Shown: positions 23,603 through 33,790 of the stretch, piece after piece
Numbering within the stretch: the stretch's first letter is position 1
Layout of the letters: each line of letters starts with the position of its first letter
Assembly (NCBI RefSeq): GCF_043290135.1
Contig: NC_134707.1
Span: forward strand, 78,634,987-78,698,986
DNA from: Rhipicephalus microplus
Taxonomy: Eukaryota; Arthropoda; Arachnida; Ixodida; Ixodidae
Reading direction: 5' to 3'
DNA: 64,000 nucleotides
Notes under the pieces: generated by a model
What the model was told of the DNA's origin: nothing
Seen by the model: the letters and a program-made list of their open reading frames with translations, nothing else
The model's database searches: none
Program-made: the position numbers and the translations under genes

Positions 23603-23931
23603 AATGTATATTTTTCTTTATTCTTTATTCAAAAAAGACCTTACAGGCGCCAGAACAGGGCATTGGGTAAGGGGGGGAGGAATCGGAATGGTACAGACAG
23701 GTAACGAACTGTTTACAGGCAGGATCAGTGCAAGAACAACGAAAAACTATATATATATATATATATATATATAAATGAAATCACATTTTAGGCTATACAG
23801 GGCGACGTATATTTGAGGGAATACAGCACTTGTTGATATGAACATGGCGACAGAGGGATACATTTTAGAAATAAAACACAAGGGGAATATAAATCACCGT
23901 TACGCAATGCACTCAGAATACAGAAACAGGG

Positions 23932-25851
23932 TCACATGGTGAACAGAGTGAGTAGCCGATGGCGAAATGTATCGGGATTAGATATGGAGGTTATGCAATC
24001 AGGGAGGTCATTCCAAAGACGAACGGCCCGAGGCAGTGGTGATGAATTGAATGCATTAGTTGACCCGTATATGCGCATGAAGCTGAACTGATTATGCAAT
24101 CTGCGTGAAAAAGAGTGAGGTGTTTGAAGCTGAAGCCGCGTTCGTTTATTAGAGGTAATATATTTCTGGAACAGACAGAGAAGAGCAATATTGCGACGGC
24201 TATCTAATCACGGCAGCTGAAGGTCTGATTCAATTTGCGTTATGTTTGACGTGATGTCGTAGTTCCGTGATATGAAGCGGGCACCTCTATTTTGAATCCT
24301 TTCTATCATAATAATCAAGTAGTTTTGATGAAGAGACCAAATTGCTGAGGCGAATTCTAATATTGGCAGAATAAAGGTAAGAAAGGCTAGTTTCCGAATA
24401 TTAGTAGGGGAATTTCTCAAGTTGCGGCGTAGGTAGCCCAGTGAACGTGATGATTTGGCACAGGTAGACTCGATATGTGAGGCTCATGAAAGATTCTCTG
24501 TGAGAAGAACACCTAGGTATTTGTTGGAAGAAGTGTGGGAAAGCAAGGTATTGTTCAAGTAATAGAAGAATTCAAAGTTTACGTGTTTACGGGTGAAAGA
24601 CATTACCTCGCATTTTGTTAAGTTCAGTTTCATAAGCCACTTGTCGCACCAGTTACAAATATGGTTGGGATCTGCTTGAATGGTTAAGTGGTTATTACTG
24701 GAGTTTATAGAACGGTATATTATACAATCATCAGCAAATAGACGCATGCAAGAAGTAATCTCGGAGGGTAAGTCATTAATGTAGATTAAAAATAGTAAGG
24801 GCCCAAGGACGCTGCCTTGCGGTACGCCCGAGCTAACAGAAGAAAAAGGGGACGCAAGATTGTTAACAACAGTGAACTGCTGTCGAAAAGAAATGAAGTT
24901 TCGAATCCAGGTTAATGTTAAAGAATCAAGTCGTAGAGCAGATAGCTTAGAAATTAGTCGGCAATGGCGCACACGATCAAAGGATTTAGAAAAGTCAAGA
25001 AAGATACAGTCCGTTTGAAGGTTGCTGTTCATGTTTGAGTGTAAATCGGTGGTGAATTCAAACAGTTGTGTGTCACACGAAAATCCCTTTCTAAAACCAT
25101 GCTGATTAGGAAAAAAATTGTTCGTCTCGAGGTGATTGTACACGTGTGAACTGATTATGTGCTCAAGCATTTTGCAGCATATGCAAGTTAAAGATATGGG
25201 TCGATAGTTGTCAGGCGAGTGAACATCTCCAGTTTTGTGAATTGGTTTTATCTTTCCTATTAACCAGTCGTCCGGTAGCATGCCAGATGTTAGAGATTGG
25301 TCAAAAATTTGACATAATATTTTGCTTGATATGGGGAGGGTGTTCTTTAGTATCTTGGAATTGATGTTGTCAATACCGGCTGATGTGGATAATTTTAGGT
25401 TGGTAATGAGTGATACAATTCCTCCAACAGTGACAGTAATGGGTTCCATATAGGCGGCGTCAAGTTCAGGAAAAGTAGGCACATTGAAAAAATCTTCCTG
25501 AGTGAAAACAGATGAGAAGAACCTGTTGAAAACAGAGGGGCAATCGGCGATAGGAAAAGGTATTTTGTCAGTTCCATGTAAAGCAATAGTGTTAGTATCT
25601 CTGACCGGAGATATAGTTTGCCAAAATTTTTTGGGGTTAGACTGAAGCAGGGAAGGTAGGTCTTGCGAGTAATATTTATCTTTAGCTGAGGTTATTGCTG
25701 AGCAGTAGGTTTTCAAACAGTGTTTGTATGCCTGCCATGCCCCATCAGTGCGCAAGCGTTTAGCCCTGTTGTACAACCGTTTCTTCTTGTTTCGCAGTTT
25801 GCTAAGAGACTTGCTGAACCAGGGGCTTAATTTATCGTTGGTTATGGACAC
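23932..25851 (-). pseudogene. CR1/L2-like reverse transcriptase
   Basis: An RT frame of 455 residues is open from 25851 to 24484. It shows DNYRPISLTCICCKMLEHII, the FLDFSKSFDRV motif, SSGVPQGSVLGPLLFLIYIN and the catalytic FADD (RLFADDCIIYRSI). The C-terminal part continues in the same frame to 23932 after two TGA codons, at 24484-24486 and about 24211, both placed where tryptophan would be plausible. The enzyme copies element RNA onto a nicked target. One 1-base difference in a run of seven T at about 25945-25955 separates it from the endonuclease frame. Confidence 0.9.
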
Positions 25852-25948
25852 TAAGGAAACATTCTGATCGACTAGCGCTGTTAATTTATCTCTGTAGAGT
25901 ACCCAGTTTTCATTTACGGATCGACAAATGAAAGTAGGTAGTAACTGT

Positions 25949-26716
25949 TTAAAAAAATTGTTCTAGTTCTGTGTTAATGGCAGCGTAATTTCCTCTATTG
26001 TAATCGCGAATTCGTTTTGTTGTTTTGCCAGGTATGGGCTTCGGGATGCTTAAATTAAGTTGGAGGACGTTATGGTCACTAAAACCGCTCACATTTGAAG
26101 TTGAAAGTATTGTGTCAGGAGCGTTGGTGAATACCAAGTCCAGGATGTTGGAAGCACGGGTGGGTTCTTTGACAACTTGGAAAAGGTTGAAATCCAACGT
26201 TAGATTTATTAGTTCTAGAGACGCTTGACATGAGGATGACATGTGTTCCCAGTCGATAAGAGGAAAATTAATGTCGCCAAGAAGATATACATGGTTAGAT
26301 GGGCATGACTGAATGGCATGAGAGATGCTATCACGCAAGTCCCCCAAAAAGGAATGATCAGAATCTGGTGCACGGTAACAAGCCCCAATTAATACCACAC
26401 TAGATGACATAGACAAAGCTTCCCATACAAATTCGATGGAAGATTTCGAATCAATCCAATGCGAATGAAGCGTTTTCTTAATAGCAAGGAGTACGCTGCC
26501 ACCGCGCCTATTTACGCGGTCGTTCCTATAAATTTTGTAAAGGTCGTTGTGAGGTAATACTTCGTTATCTCTTATATCTGGATCTAACCATGTCTCCGTT
26601 AGTACTACTATATCTGAATCGCTATCATCAAGAAAAGAACAAAAGGTGTCACGTTTGTGTAATAAGCTTCGGATGTTCGTGTACGCGACCGAGAGTGGAA
26701 AGACTGCTTGGGGCAC
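25949..26716 (-). pseudogene. CR1/L2-like endonuclease (EEP fold)
   Basis: The N-terminal domain of ORF2, 255 residues. It shows YTNIRSLLHKRDTF, DIVVLTETWLD with the catalytic glutamate, RRGGSVLLAIKK, YLLGDINFPLIDW, ILDLVFTNAPD and FSDHNVLQLNL with the terminal histidine. These are the conserved EEP-nuclease motifs, and this enzyme nicks target DNA to prime reverse transcription. The domain is complete. The frame ends at a T-run where the RT frame begins one base off, so a polymerase or sequencing slip is a possible cause. Confidence 0.9.
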
Positions 26717-26748
26717 GAGATGCGGCGCGTGCGAGTTTAAGCTTACAT

Positions 26749-27015
26749 CTAGCTATCTGGTAGATTGAGCAACTGTGTCATTAACGGCATCATACACATA
26801 TATCTTCTTATCCAAGTGAAGCTTGTCAAGGACCAACTTGTACGGCTTGTCGAATGATCTGGCAAAAGCGACCAACTTTCTTCTGGCCACACGTGTTGAT
26901 GGCGCAAAGTCTTCCCCATCGAAAAAGTTGTTCCCTTAAGCTTACGAGCTGCAGACAAGATGCTCTGTTTGTCCCTGAATGAAGATAATTTTGCTATAAT
27001 GGGCCGTTTTTTAAG
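26749..27015 (-). pseudogene. CR1/L2-like ORF1, C-terminal end
   Basis: The frame RPIIAKLSSFRDKQSILSAA followed, after a 1-base shift, by FFDGEDFAPSTRVARRKL resembles the C-terminal domain of L1/L2-type ORF1 RNA-binding proteins, where a 'P.i.kf....k..il..ar.lkg' stretch precedes a basic segment. The protein ends with a stop near 26757, just upstream of ORF2. The rest of ORF1 is missing, which fixes the 5' truncation near 27017. Confidence 0.7.
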
Positions 27016-27017
27016 AA

Positions 27018-28158
27018 AGTTAGAATTGTAAGTATTCTAAACCGACTTAACAAAGGTGGAAGGCGCGCTTCCACATACAAACATTATTTGCCACAAATTT
27101 GGGGAGTCCAAGACACAAGCGCAAAGCTTCTCTTTCTAATAATATTAATTGTCTCATCTTGTAAGCCGCACTTACTCAAAATAATACACACCCGAATTCC
27201 ATAATAGGCCACACATACATCTTGTAAATCATTATCAATGTACTCCTACGCAATCCTATTTTTCTGTTTCCCAATTTGCGTAACCACCTCAAGGCACGTG
27301 ACGCTTTACAGCCAACCTCCTCTATATGGCTTTTCCAATTTAGCGTCCTATTATATACGATGCCTAGGTATTTCAGGAAATCGACCTGGGGAATGAGCGC
27401 GGTACGATACATCAGGGAAATGTTGACACGATCCTTAAAAGAGAATGGCTGAAGCGCACTTTTTTGACGTTCAATGGCATATGGATATTGTCAAGTCATC
27501 CTTCTAGCATGTTCATGTAGTTCTGTAATGCCTGATACAATGAGTGCAGATCACTGTTTGTTGCGAAGAAAGCAATATCATCTGCATATACGTAAATTTG
27601 GATATCCTGATGAGTTGGAATGGAACTTTGTAATACGTTGAATAACACCGGAGATAACCTGAGGTACACCTCGTGTTTGCTTATATATTTTAGAAGAGCA
27701 TCCATCCAAGAAGAAGTAAAATTCTCTGTCTTTCACAAACTCTGTAATCCATGCTGTTATATATTTTGGAAAGCGATAGTCTTGCATCTGCTGGATTAGG
27801 ATAGGATATTCCACTTTGTCGTACGCTTTAGCTAAGTCTAGAGTGACTAGTGCACAGTATTCGCGGCGATGCCGAGCCAGCTGTTTGCGACTTTCCAAAT
27901 CCACATGTGCACACCAAATGGAGTATCCCGATCTAAAGCCAATTTGTCTGGGGTTTAGTATTGTATGTTCATTGATGTAGTTTATTATACGGGCATTTAA
28001 GACTCTCTCTACGAGTTTGACCAGGTTAGTTGTCAATGAAATAGGCCTTATGTTATCCAGAGTAAACTCCATTCCCTGTTTCTTAAGTATCGGAATTATT
28101 TTGGAAAGCTTTCAATCTGCCGGAATCCAAGAATTTTTCAGTGAATAATTGACTATAT
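27018..28158 (-). pseudogene. Split LINE: RT palm and thumb region
   Basis: This continues the RT that starts in 32427-32884. It shows NIRPISLTTNLVKLVERVL, LVTLDLAKAYDKVEYPIL, GVPQ followed by a frame change near 27660, and the catalytic YADDIAFFA near 27560. Next comes the thumb segment LKYLGIVYNRTLNWKSHI (27370) and AREALRLCLGLPK-like text near 27090. The break with the N-terminal half is the gypsy-2 insertion. A stop near 28105 and a frame change near 27660 mark decay. Confidence 0.85.
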
Positions 28159-28599
28159 TGCCGCATGTTGTTAGGCACCTACCGAAGTCTTGCCCCGCTT
28201 CCTGCTCTTATGACTTCTGCCACACCAACTGACAAGCCAAACGCGCCAAGCTAAACGCGCCAACGCGCCATGCAACGCTGGCTGCAGGTGTCTCCACATC
28301 ACGCGCTGGACAAGGAACGCTGGTGGTTTTTCGAGGAGCTGCCACACCAACTGACAAGCCAAACGCGCCAAGCTAAACGCGCCAACGCGCCATGCAACGC
28401 TGGCTGCAGGTGTCTCCACATCACGCGCTGGACAAGGAACGCTGGGGGTTTTTCGAGGAGCAGCTCGAGGCGAGACGCAGGAGAAGTTGACGAGGTTTTG
28501 ACCAGTGAGCTCACAACCTTTGTGTATTTAGTTGACGGGCACAAGTTCGCTATTAATAAATAGCTGTTTTAGCTTCCGGCACCGTATTTGTTCGTTACA
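28159..28599 (+). repeat. gypsy-2 left LTR with internal 122-bp tandem duplication
   Basis: This starts TG and ends CA. Bases 28217-28338 and 28339-28460 are a tandem repeat of 122 bp with essentially one difference (gctggtgg against gctggggg). The same duplication is in the right LTR, so it was in the parent element before insertion. Confidence 0.93.
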
Positions 28600-28618
28600 A
28601 ACTGGTGGAGGTGCGGGG

Positions 28619-29786
28619 TAAACATCGCGCTTTGTGACTTGGTTCAGCTTTCTGTAGTCAGCACAAAACCGCAGAGTGTTGTCCTTCTTTTTGACTAGCA
28701 CTACCGGTGATGCCCACGGACTGTTGGATGGCTGGATTACATCATCGTTGAGCATTTCCTGCACTTGGTTCTTGATGGCTTCCCTTTCTTTTGGCGCTAC
28801 TCGGTATGGGCGCTGATGCACAGGTCTCACGTGTTCTTCGACCACGATACGGTGCTTTGCGGCGGGAGTACGTCCGACTTTCGACGAGGTGGAGAAGCAC
28901 TCGGCGAACTCTGTGATGAGGTCAGCAATCTGTTGCTTCTGAGATGACGAGAGCTCTCTGTCAATGTCTACTGACTGGAGTACGTTATCTACTGTCTCTG
29001 AAGCTTTATCAAGAGTGCAAACATCTGAGACTTGCACGTACTCATGCAGCGATGCTACGGATGTTCCCTTCGCAACATGCTGCAGCTCATTTCGAAAGTT
29101 AGTTAATAGGACATACGCACATCCATCACGAAGGCTCACCAGGCCTCTTGCCACGCATAGTCCTTTTTCTAGTAGCAGTCCGATGTTTCCGTCAGCTAAT
29201 CCGTCACAGTCACGAAGAACTTCACTCCTCACAAGAACGGTCACACTGGAACGTGGCGGCACGGTTACATCTTCGTCCACAATGCGGAGAGGTACAACGA
29301 TTGGTTTCTCTGCATGACAGAAGGCGATGGCATTCTCCGTAGAAAAGGAAACCTGGGACTCTTGCAAGTCAATGAATGCACTGTTTGTTTGCAAAAAGTC
29401 CATGCCTATAATCAGTTCCCGGGAGCACTCAGGAAGCACAATAAAGCTGCCGACATACACAAATCCTCTTATTCCTATCCTTGCGGTGCATAACCCCACG
29501 GGGCTAACTAAGTGCCCTCCAGCGGTACGTATCTGAGGTCCGGTCCACTCAGTCATCACCTTCTTAAGCTTCTTTGCGAGAGCATTACTGACAACGAAAT
29601 AGTCTGCACCAGTGTCTATTAGCGCAACGGCCTCGACGTCGTCGATCGTGACTAATATCTCGGAGGTAACGTCGCTACTACTGCACTTGACCGTCGTTGC
29701 GTAACTGCCACCGTCCTGTCGGGCTAACAATGGAGGGTCTTCAGTTGTCAGTATATCAGCGGCCTCACCTCCAGAGGTCGCTGGCT
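28619..29786 (-). pseudogene. pol: gypsy-2 protease and N-terminal RT (inverted block)
   Basis: The minus-strand frame opens just after the gag stop in the -1 frame. It has an aspartic protease ([20 protein letters not shown], then [16 protein letters not shown]) followed by the linker and the start of RT ([25 protein letters not shown]). It ends abruptly near 28619, where the primer-binding-type sequence of the opposite strand begins. The YLDD-bearing palm and everything after it are absent, so it could not copy RNA. Apart from truncation the frame is uninterrupted, unlike gypsy-1. Confidence 0.92.
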
Positions 29787-31181
29787 CTAGTTTTTCCGCC
29801 GCGGGCTAGGTGAACGTGATCTTCGGAGATTTGATGACAGACGAGGACTCGGCGACCGATAGCGCATCGGTGCTGTCGAACGCGACTCCCGTTGTTGCGT
29901 GTCTTGAGGGGAATAGCGTGAAGACAAGTATTCTTCTATTTCGTAGGGCCGTTCACCGTTCCGTGGGCATAGTGCATTGACGGGAAAACCACGCAGTCCC
30001 GCTCGACGATACTGGCACGCCCGGTAAAGGTGACCTGCTTCTCCGCAGTGGTAGCAAAGGGGCCGCCGGTCTACAGTGCGCCATACATCGCTCTTACGTG
30101 GTCTTGCTTCCGGCATTGGTAGCGGCGTACTCGGAGAAAATGTCGGAGGCATCACAGCAGTCGCAGCCGTCCGATTAATGCGTCCGAGGTCCTGTCGTAC
30201 AGCTTGCGCGTACGACAACTGAGGCGGAGGCTCCGGTTGTGCGCGCTGTAGAACCTGAGGTTGTGGTTGTAGAACCGCTTGCCGCACTTCTTCGCGCACA
30301 ACGTCGGCAAGTGAGGACATCGCTGGATGAGCTTGAGTCATTTGTATTTTCTGGAGTTCTTCCCTTACGACAGCCCTCACCATTTCACGCAAGAGATCAA
30401 TGTTACTCGTGAGGGTTGTCGACGCCGCGCTAACAGATGAGACGCTTACGTCCCGGTTGTATTGGCGCGCGCGCTGCTGCAGGGTCTTTTCTATCATGGT
30501 TGCCTCTGATCTGAACTCAGCAAGAGAGCGCGGTGGATTACGCACCAGGCCTGCAAAAAGCTCCTCCTTCACTCCACGCATCAGGTGCCGCAACTTCTTC
30601 TCCTCAGCCATGTTCGGGTCGGCCCGGCGGAACAGTCGAGAAATGTCTTCAATGTACATGGCGACGCTCTCGTTGTTCCGTTGGTTTCGCGTCTGAAGAG
30701 CGGCCTCTGCCTTTTCTTTGCGGTCCGTGTTTGAGTACGTAGCAAGAAACTCTCTTCGAAAGTCGTCCCACGATAATAAGGACGCTTCGTGATTTTCGAA
30801 CCACGTACGTGCAGAATCTTGCAGTGCCACGTAGACGTAGCGAAGTTTCCTAACTTCGTTCCAACCGTTCAGTCTGGCAACGCGTTCGAAACCGGCGAGC
30901 CAGTCCTCGGAATCCTCGAAAATATCACCATGAAATACCTCTGGTATGTGGGGTGGGTCCATGATGATATGCGATGGAAATGAACTCGCTTGGGTGGCCA
31001 TTGCAGGGGCTCCGGAACTTACGTCCTCCACTGGTCTCGAAGAATCGAAGAGGGCACCAAACTCGGGCTGCTCACCTCGTAGGCGACGACTCGTTCGTTG
31101 GTGTACGGGAGTCAACAGCGCTGGCTCCAACCTTCGGGGTTCTGGGCTATGTTCCCTATGCTGAGATGGGCTTGGAATCAT
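29787..31181 (-). CDS. gag: gypsy-2 gag (intact frame, inverted block)
   Basis: A complete gag frame of about 464 residues from ATG at 31181 (MIPSPS) to TAG at 29787-29789. It has the capsid-type domain ([40 protein letters not shown]), the [11 protein letters not shown] segment, a CCHC knuckle ([14 protein letters not shown]) and a basic RS-rich end. An open frame extends 7 codons upstream into integrase-strand sequence, which is only the inversion junction. It lies antisense to the element's own LTR promoter, so sense gag RNA is unlikely to be made from the LTRs. The gag stop is directly preceded by a ggaaaaac slippery-type run. Confidence 0.9.
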   Translation of the reverse strand: MIPSPSQHREHSPEPRRLEPALLTPVHQRTSRRLRGEQPEFGALFDSSRPVEDVSSGAPAMATQASSFPSHIIMDPPHIPEVFHGDIFEDSEDWLAGFERVARLNGWNEVRKLRYVYVALQDSARTWFENHEASLLSWDDFRREFLATYSNTDRKEKAEAALQTRNQRNNESVAMYIEDISRLFRRADPNMAEEKKLRHLMRGVKEELFAGLVRNPPRSLAEFRSEATMIEKTLQQRARQYNRDVSVSSVSAASTTLTSNIDLLREMVRAVVREELQKIQMTQAHPAMSSLADVVREEVRQAVLQPQPQVLQRAQPEPPPQLSYAQAVRQDLGRINRTAATAVMPPTFSPSTPLPMPEARPRKSDVWRTVDRRPLCYHCGEAGHLYRACQYRRAGLRGFPVNALCPRNGERPYEIEEYLSSRYSPQDTQQRESRSTAPMRYRSPSPRLSSNLRRSRSPSPRRKN

Positions 31182-31182
31182 T

Positions 31183-31879
31183 ACTTCGACATGGCGCACC
31201 ACAGGTTGTCATTACAGACAAAGGAACAGCATTTACTGCCCGTTTGATGCAGTCTGTTATGAAGCTCACCCACACCGATCATAGAAGGACTACAGCATAC
31301 CATCCGCAAACAAACGGATTAACCGAAAGGCTCAATAGAACTCTCGCCGACATGATCTCGATGTATGTGGACGTTGAGCACCAGACATGGGACAGTATTT
31401 TGCCTTATGCAACATTTGCGTATAATACCGCAGTACAAGAAACGACACACTTCACGCCATTTCAACTTGTTTATGGTCGGACGGTCACAACGACCTTAGA
31501 CGCGATGTTACCTATCAACGATTCGAATGAGAGTGACCCACACACCAGTGACTACATAGAAAGGGCAGAAGAGGCACGGCAATTGGCAAGACATCGTATC
31601 ATTTTGCAACAAGGCTCCGATGCAAGTCGCTATAATCTGAAGCGGAAAGACGTACAGTACAACCCCGGAAACAAAGTGTGGGTGTGGACACCTATACGCG
31701 CACCTGGCCTATCGGAAAAACTGATGCGGCGCTATTTCGGCCCTTACAAAGTACTTCGCCAGTTAGGCACGCTAAACTACGAAGTAATTCCTGAAGAGCA
31801 AGTGTGCTCAACCCGACGCAGGAATCGCCCAGAAGTCGTACATGTAGTACGAATGAAACCGTACTACGAAAGGCACTGA
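31183..31879 (+). pseudogene. pol: gypsy-2 integrase, C-terminal two-thirds
   Basis: The open frame from the inversion junction to the stop at 31877-31879 begins inside the catalytic core at VLRHGAPQVVITDKG. It keeps the second aspartate and the glutamate (TNGLTERLNRTLADM) and continues into the C-terminal domain (VWVWTPIRAPGLSEKLMRRY, FGPYKVLRQ). The zinc-binding region and the first catalytic aspartate are missing, so it should be inactive. It is followed by about 90 bases, the polypurine tract and the right LTR, all in normal order. Confidence 0.92.
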
Positions 31880-31985
31880 ACGAGACAACTGATATATGTG
31901 CTCAAACATCAGATAAATACTCCTTTACAAAACTGTTCGACGTCAGCGTACGCATCGGGACGATGCGTTTCGGGAGGGGGACTAA

Positions 31986-32426
31986 TGCCGCATGTTGTTA
32001 GGCACCTACCGAAGTCTTGCCCCGCTTCCTGCTCTTATGAATTCTGCCACACCAACTGACAAGCCAAACGCGCCAAGCTAAACGCGCCAACGCGCCATGC
32101 AACGCTGGCTGCAGGTGTCTCCACATCACGCGCTGGACAAGGAACGCTGGTGGTTTTTCGAGGAGCTGCCACACCAACTGACAAGCCAAACGCGCCAAGC
32201 TAAACGCGCCAACGCGCCATGCAACGCTGGCTGCAGGTGTCTCCACATCACGCGCTGGACAAGGAACGCTGGGGGTTTTTCGAGGAGCAGCTCGAGGCGA
32301 GACGCAGGAGAAGTTGACGAGGTTTTGACCAGTGAGCTCACAACCTTTGTGTATTTAGTTGACGGGCACAAGTTCGCCATTAATAAATAGCTGTTTTAGC
32401 TTCCGGCACTGTATTTGTTCGTTTCA
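31986..32426 (+). repeat. gypsy-2 right LTR
   Basis: 441 bp, including the same 122-bp tandem duplication as the left LTR. It differs from it at 4 positions that I could count. ATAT follows, then the LINE RT sequence resumes on the minus strand. Confidence 0.93.
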
Positions 32427-32950
32427 ATATTACGGATTTCATGTGGGGATATTTCGTATTGCACTTTAATCATTGTAGAGGTCACCAAACCAGGTCCGGG
32501 ATCAGCGGGCGGTAAGCTCTTCATCACATCCGCCAGATCAGCTAAAGATACCTCCCGGAAATCACAATCCACCCTTAATTTCACCATGGACTTTGGCATA
32601 ATTGTCGTAAACCTTGTTTGCATGCCTTTAGAAATATTTTCCAAGAAATCAGAGAGTTCGCGAGAAGACATAATGTTGGAATAACTGCTTTCTGTCTGTG
32701 AAATCATTTTTATCGCACGTAAAAACATGAAAAGCATTTTCTTATTTTTAGACTTCGACAGATAATTAAATTTATTCATATCATAGTCTTCCTTTGCTTT
32801 GCGCACTAGACGCTTAAAATCGGCGGCCATGAATTTATAATCACTCCAATTTTTGGGGCATTGGTTAATTAACAGCTTTTTCAAGCTGCTTTTCGCTTTC
32901 TATACCCCCTGACACATTCTAGATTCCACCACGGGCTAAAAGATCCCGCT
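32427..32950 (-). pseudogene. Split LINE: N-terminal RT region
   Basis: The minus-strand frame at 32884-32427 (KNWSDYKFMAADFKRLVRKA, LADLADVMKSLPPADPGPGL) corresponds to the stretch between endonuclease and RT fingers in I/Jockey-like ORF2. It stops at the ATAT target site of gypsy-2 and resumes at 28158. A stop at about 32885 and a frame change near 32950 separate it from the endonuclease. Confidence 0.8.
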
Positions 32951-32985
32951 GTGTTGGAGTTTACAGTAAACGTTGAATTTTTTAA

Positions 32986-33790
32986 TTATCGTTTCAACAC
33001 CACACATATACTCATAGCCCTAAGGTCTTCCTGCATTTCCTCACGAAAGGTTAACGTAGATTTTAAGTCTTTTTGTAATTTAGCATAATTTACAAATGAG
33101 CCAACTTTCCCTGCCAAACTTAACCTCGGGAACTTAATTTCAAACGTAATGGGAAGGTGGTCGCTGTTTGTAGCACAATCTAATCTATTCCACGAGGATA
33201 TGCTTGAAGTGGAGCTGGAAAATGTTAAATCAATAGTCGATTTAGAGTTGCCTCTTACAAATGTAGCAACGTGTGAGTTCAAGCAGGAAAAGTTATTATC
33301 AAGCGTCCATTCCCACAAACGTCTTCCGCATACATCAGATTTGAAGCCCCAAGACACATGGTGTGAATTGAAATCACCACACAGTACTATTTCTTTTCTG
33401 CATGAAGTTACCATAACATCGAGGCATCTCGTGTCTGGAACTCCTGCAGGAAAGTATACGTTTGCAAAAGAGAAAGGCGAGCAGTCTGGTAGTGTTATGT
33501 CTAACACCAGAATTTAGTAATTCGTATCCATACACTGATACAATATCTTGGCTCTGTGACTAAATTTAGTTGATATTAAGAAAGCCAGGCCGCCACCTCT
33601 ACTGAGCCGATCCAGCTGAATTAATCGATAGTTTTTCATGTAAAATATTTTACCGTTAGCAAGCCAGGTTTCCTGAATGGCAATTAGGTCGGGAGAAATT
33701 TGCGAAGAAATATATTGTAAATCTGTAGTTGACGACCAAATAGACCGGCAGTTATACTGCAGAATTTTTATGGAACCTATTTCGATGCTA
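32986..33790 (-). pseudogene. Split LINE: endonuclease (EEP fold)
   Basis: This begins near 33785 with ILQYNCRSIWSS, then LIAIQETWL with the catalytic glutamate, RLSRGGGLAFLIS, and after a stop at about 33514 the frame 33507-32986 with IVLCGDFNSHHVSWGF, STIDLTFSS and TNSDHLPITFEI. These are the full set of EEP motifs. The domain would nick target DNA. The stop near 33514 and later frame changes make it a pseudogene. It starts right after the ORF1 stop region at 33777. Confidence 0.87.

Larger units (their letters stand above)
23612..27017 (-). mobile_element. CR1/L2-like LINE, 5'-truncated, nearly intact
   Basis: A minus-strand non-LTR element inserted in the RNase H LINE. It holds the end of ORF1 (27015-26749), an apurinic-type endonuclease (26716-25949), RT (25851-23932) and a 3' end in gaataaagaataaag-type repeats (about 23612-23635), which fits CR1/L2 tails. 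There is no RNase H domain, as expected for that group. Only three or four lesions separate it from an open ORF2, so it is young relative to its host LINE. The exact ends and target duplication could not be fixed by eye. Confidence 0.85.
28159..32426 (+). mobile_element. Ty3/gypsy element gypsy-2 with inverted interior
   Basis: Two plus-oriented 441-bp LTRs (28159-28599 and 31986-32426) differ at only 4 positions and are flanked by ATAT (28155-28158 and 32427-32430). A primer-binding-type site follows the left LTR (28603 on) and a polypurine tract (31972-31981) precedes the right one, both in plus orientation. Yet gag, protease and the start of RT lie on the minus strand (31181 down to about 28619), while the integrase C-terminal two-thirds is on plus (31183-31879). 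RT palm, RNase H and the integrase start are missing. It is therefore a single inserted element that was already rearranged, or was rearranged in place. It lies inside the RT of the RNase H LINE. Confidence 0.93.

Noticed and set aside
29327..31164. Plus-strand frames inside gypsy-2
   Set aside because: Antisense shadows of the inverted gag-protease block.
28159..32426. Two independent gypsy insertions in opposite orientation instead of one inverted element
   Set aside because: There is one pair of near-identical LTRs and one ATAT duplication around the whole, and no LTR between the blocks.
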